A DNA stretch of 34,371 bases, taken from assembly GCA_024401185.1 (NCBI GenBank), contig JAKSLO010000017.1, positions 1-34,371 on the forward strand, written 5' to 3'. Below the pieces are notes generated by a model. It did not search any database. It saw only the letters and a program-made list of their open reading frames with translations, and was not told the DNA's origin. Of this stretch, positions 32,292 to 34,371 are shown piece by piece (positions within the stretch are counted from its first letter, which is position 1; the number at the start of each line of letters is the position of its first letter). Made by a program: the position numbers and the translations under genes. Origin of the DNA: Bacteroidaceae bacterium. Lineage in GTDB: Bacteria > Bacteroidota > Bacteroidia > Bacteroidales > Bacteroidaceae.

Positions 32292-33935
32292 TTATTTGTC
32301 GTCGGAATACTTTTCGATGACGCAGGTGTGCGTCTTGCTCTCTTTGTCGTAGTTGATACCGACCAGGAGGAGAGCCTTTTCCCGACCTTTGCCTGAAGGA
32401 GTGTTAAGATATTCGAGCACCTTGCCTTGATATTCCTTGCGGCGTATCTGGTCGATGGCGGCATCGGCGGTCTTGTCGTACTTCAACTCGATGATCATGG
32501 CTGGACGATCGACGAAGCTGCGGGGAATGAAGACAAGGTCGGCAAAGCCTTTTCCACTAGCCAGTTCGCGGTGCAGGATGTACTCGCCGCGGGCATAGAT
32601 GTAGGCAAGCGAGAGGACGCTGGAGAGGGAATTCTCGTCGTTGTAGGAGAGGATGCTGGTGTTCTCCTGATGCGCACGGTCTATCATCGAGGCTACCTTG
32701 TCAGCCTCGCCCGCAATGGTGGCTTCGAGGAGGTCTCTTGACGACTGCAGAATGCCGGCCACCTCTTTCCAGTTGTTGGATCTAACAGCGTTAATCATCT
32801 CGCCTCTCACCTCCATGTTGGGTATGTAGCATTCCTTCCTTGAAGCATCATAGCCAAGATAGCCCAGGTGGATGAGGACGGTGAAGACATCGTCCTTCGA
32901 ACTGACCTCCGACATATTGTTGACGAACCCAGTGGGGTCAACAGGACAGCGTCCGCCGGCCAGCATCTTGATGATGTCGTCCTTCAGTCCTTCGTAGTTC
33001 ATGCTGATATAGTCAGCCACCCGGGTGAATGCACCCGTGGCAGCCCAGAAACTGCTGCACTGCCTTGCATTGATGGCATTCATCACCGAGTTGGGATTGA
33101 AGACGGAGGGCTCGTTGCCAATCTGGTAGCCGTCGTACCAGGCGACCAGTTCGTCATAGTCCATACCGTACTTGTCGCAAAGGCTCTTCACCTCTGCGGG
33201 CACAAAGCCGAAGCTGCCGGCCGCGGCGCGTGGGGTAACCATGGAATACTCGCGGAAGTTGTTCAGTGCCGACTCCGTCTCGAACTTCAGCATCGGCAGA
33301 ATGCCGGTGAGGTAGGCACCCACGAAAATCTCCTCGGAACCCTGAGACTTGAAGAGGCGTCGCAGGAACATGACGTATTCGTCCATCTCGGTGGGTTCAA
33401 CGTCCACCGGAGAATTCTTATACTTGCGTCTTTGGGGGAACTCACGGCAGATAGCGTCCCATTCGTCGATGATGAAGTAGAAACGCTCGCCCGTCTGTAC
33501 GTAGATAGCCTGTAGACAACCCATCAGGTCTTCATCCCCGTCAAATTCAACGTTGGGAAATGCCCTTCTGACCTCTTTGACCATCGCCTCCTTGATGCTC
33601 TTGACAATATGCCCACGATATTCGGGATATGTGGTAAAAGAAGTTACATCCAGATACAGCACGTTGTACTTGTTGAGATGCTTCTCGAAGGAAGGATCCT
33701 GCGCGATCTTCAGTCCCTTGAACAGCTCGCGCGAGTCGCACGACTTGTCGTAATAGGCACACAGCGTCTTGGCCATCATCGACTTGCCGAAACGGCGGCA
33801 ACGGGTGGCGCAGATGAACTGATCTTCGCTTTTTAAGGTGGCATTGACTACTGCAATAAAAGATGTTTTGTCAACATACCTACTGTTGAGAACGCTTTCA
33901 AAAGCTACATTGCCCTTATTGATGTAAATGCCCAT
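32292..33935 (-). CDS. AAA-ATPase-like protein with C-terminal PD-(D/E)XK nuclease-like domain (DUF1703 type)
   Basis: 547 residues. The N-terminus has the hallmark GIYINKGNVAFESVLNSRYVDKT of the AAA-ATPase_like (PF09820) family. It is followed by the altered Walker A TRCRRFGKS at 44-52 and Walker B FIIDEWDAI at 154-162. The C-terminus has GFADLVFIP with D466 and IIELKYD with E483 and K485, then AAIDQIRRKEY with the helix Gln. This fits PDDEXK_9 (PF08011). The architecture is greatly expanded in Bacteroidetes genomes, often many copies per genome, with no proven function; defence or mobile-element links have been suggested for related genes. Length is normal and both domains look intact. It is transcribed alone from its own promoter. 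Confidence 0.9.
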   Translation of the reverse strand: MGIYINKGNVAFESVLNSRYVDKTSFIAVVNATLKSEDQFICATRCRRFGKSMMAKTLCAYYDKSCDSRELFKGLKIAQDPSFEKHLNKYNVLYLDVTSFTTYPEYRGHIVKSIKEAMVKEVRRAFPNVEFDGDEDLMGCLQAIYVQTGERFYFIIDEWDAICREFPQRRKYKNSPVDVEPTEMDEYVMFLRRLFKSQGSEEIFVGAYLTGILPMLKFETESALNNFREYSMVTPRAAAGSFGFVPAEVKSLCDKYGMDYDELVAWYDGYQIGNEPSVFNPNSVMNAINARQCSSFWAATGAFTRVADYISMNYEGLKDDIIKMLAGGRCPVDPTGFVNNMSEVSSKDDVFTVLIHLGYLGYDASRKECYIPNMEVRGEMINAVRSNNWKEVAGILQSSRDLLEATIAGEADKVASMIDRAHQENTSILSYNDENSLSSVLSLAYIYARGEYILHRELASGKGFADLVFIPRSFVDRPAMIIELKYDKTADAAIDQIRRKEYQGKVLEYLNTPSGKGREKALLLVGINYDKESKTHTCVIEKYSDDK

Positions 33936-33980
33936 AATGATGTTCCTCCTTCGTTTTAATGCCTGTCGCGCTTCCGTTCA

Positions 33981-34028
33981 CAGCGCTGTGCGCTGCAAAG
34001 TTACTATTTTTTGTGAATTAATTGCAAA
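33981..34028 (-). promoter_or_regulatory. Promoter with hairpin at the transcript start of the ATPase-nuclease gene
   Basis: On the minus strand TTTG (34028-34025), 21 nt, then TAACTTTG (34003-33996), an exact consensus. Directly after, CAGCGC-ACA-GCGCTG (33995-33981) forms a perfect 6-bp hairpin covering the expected transcription start. It could be an operator or a 5' mRNA stem. Confidence 0.7.
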
Positions 34029-34371
34029 AAATACAGCGTTTACCATCCGTTTTTTCATTTTTTTGCGAAGAGAAATACAAATAGAGTGCAAAGTTGTGAA
34101 AAACTTGCAATGGTTTCGCCCATCTTCAACACATCAAAGAAGTGATCGATGGAGATAAATTCACGCAGGAAACTCAGAAGTCTGCATTTGTCATTGATTG
34201 TAGATTCTGAGTTTCCTAGGTTCGGAATTACCAAGTGACAAAGCGTTGATGACGCCTTTTATGTATGTAGCACCTCATTGGCACCTTTTTTGTGCCAGAG
34301 GATTTTTATGAGCACTCGCTTGCGCTCTGGTCTGCTCAAACAGTTTTGCGCCATGATGAGCGTTGGGGCGT
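34029..34371. other. Gene-free right edge with inverted repeats
   Basis: No convincing gene. A perfect 12-bp inverted repeat (GGAAACTCAGAA at 34168-34179, TTCTGAGTTTCC at 34205-34216) has a 25-nt loop. TGGCAC-7 nt-GTGCCA follows at 34279-34297. A minus-strand frame entering from the right edge reads LFEQTRAQASAHKNPLAQ and stops near 34276; it may be the end of a gene or a repeated non-coding segment. Confidence 0.45.

Noticed and set aside
33928..34158. 76-codon plus-strand ORF at the start of the ATPase-nuclease gene
   Set aside because: It overlaps the exact minus-strand promoter and contains no recognisable features.

Overview
The window looks like a chromosomal segment of a Prevotella/Segatella-like member of the Bacteroidales. 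The evidence is the repeated Bacteroidetes promoter pattern (TTTG, about 20 nt, TAnnTTTG), the near absence of Shine-Dalgarno sites, surface-lipoprotein signals of the Cys-Gly-Asp-Asp-Glu type, short type IX-like C-terminal tails, BspA-type repeats, GH127 enzymes and a menaquinone pathway. No rRNA, tRNA, CRISPR array or intact insertion sequence was seen.

Layout. 1-2.9 kb is AT-rich accessory DNA: the tail of a winged-helix regulator-like protein, an overlapping GHKL-ATPase fused to a PD-(D/E)XK-type nuclease fold (a defence-system candidate), and an eroded BspA-like gene. 2.9-4.0 kb holds a small acidic ORF, a surface lipoprotein and a 22-bp tandem repeat. 4.0-10.4 kb is core metabolism: DUF4251 protein, ackA, pta, cdaA and folP on the minus strand, with murF divergent. 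The pta-ackA spacer is entirely filled by a 346-bp element with perfect 33-bp inverted ends. 10.5-17.3 kb on the plus strand carries a giant PL11 rhamnogalacturonan lyase with an autotransporter-like beta-strand tail, then a small secreted protein translationally coupled to a clostripain (C11) protease. 17.3-18.7 kb is an archaeal-type AAA ATPase gene bracketed by 94-bp direct repeats. 18.6-31.2 kb on the minus strand is menE, two tandem GH127 beta-L-arabinofuranosidases, a DUF285/BspA-like protein, an M16 protease and menC. The menaquinone genes menC and menE are therefore separated by about 10.5 kb. 31.3-34.4 kb has a DUF4332 protein, a long gene-poor stretch, an AAA-ATPase/PD-(D/E)XK (DUF1703-type) protein and a non-coding right edge.

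How it fits together. PL11 would cut the rhamnogalacturonan-I backbone and the GH127 pair would remove beta-L-arabinofuranose, so the window contributes to use of pectin or plant glycoprotein glycans. No SusC/SusD pair is present here. Pta-AckA makes acetate and ATP, and MenC/MenE supply menaquinone for anaerobic respiration.

The most distinctive signal is a family of GC-rich palindromic repeats. It fills the pta-ackA spacer, lies after the PL11 gene, and appears to sit in frame inside both menC and menE, where it adds short peptides. Other leads are the repeat-bracketed ATPase gene and the GHKL-nuclease gene at the left edge.
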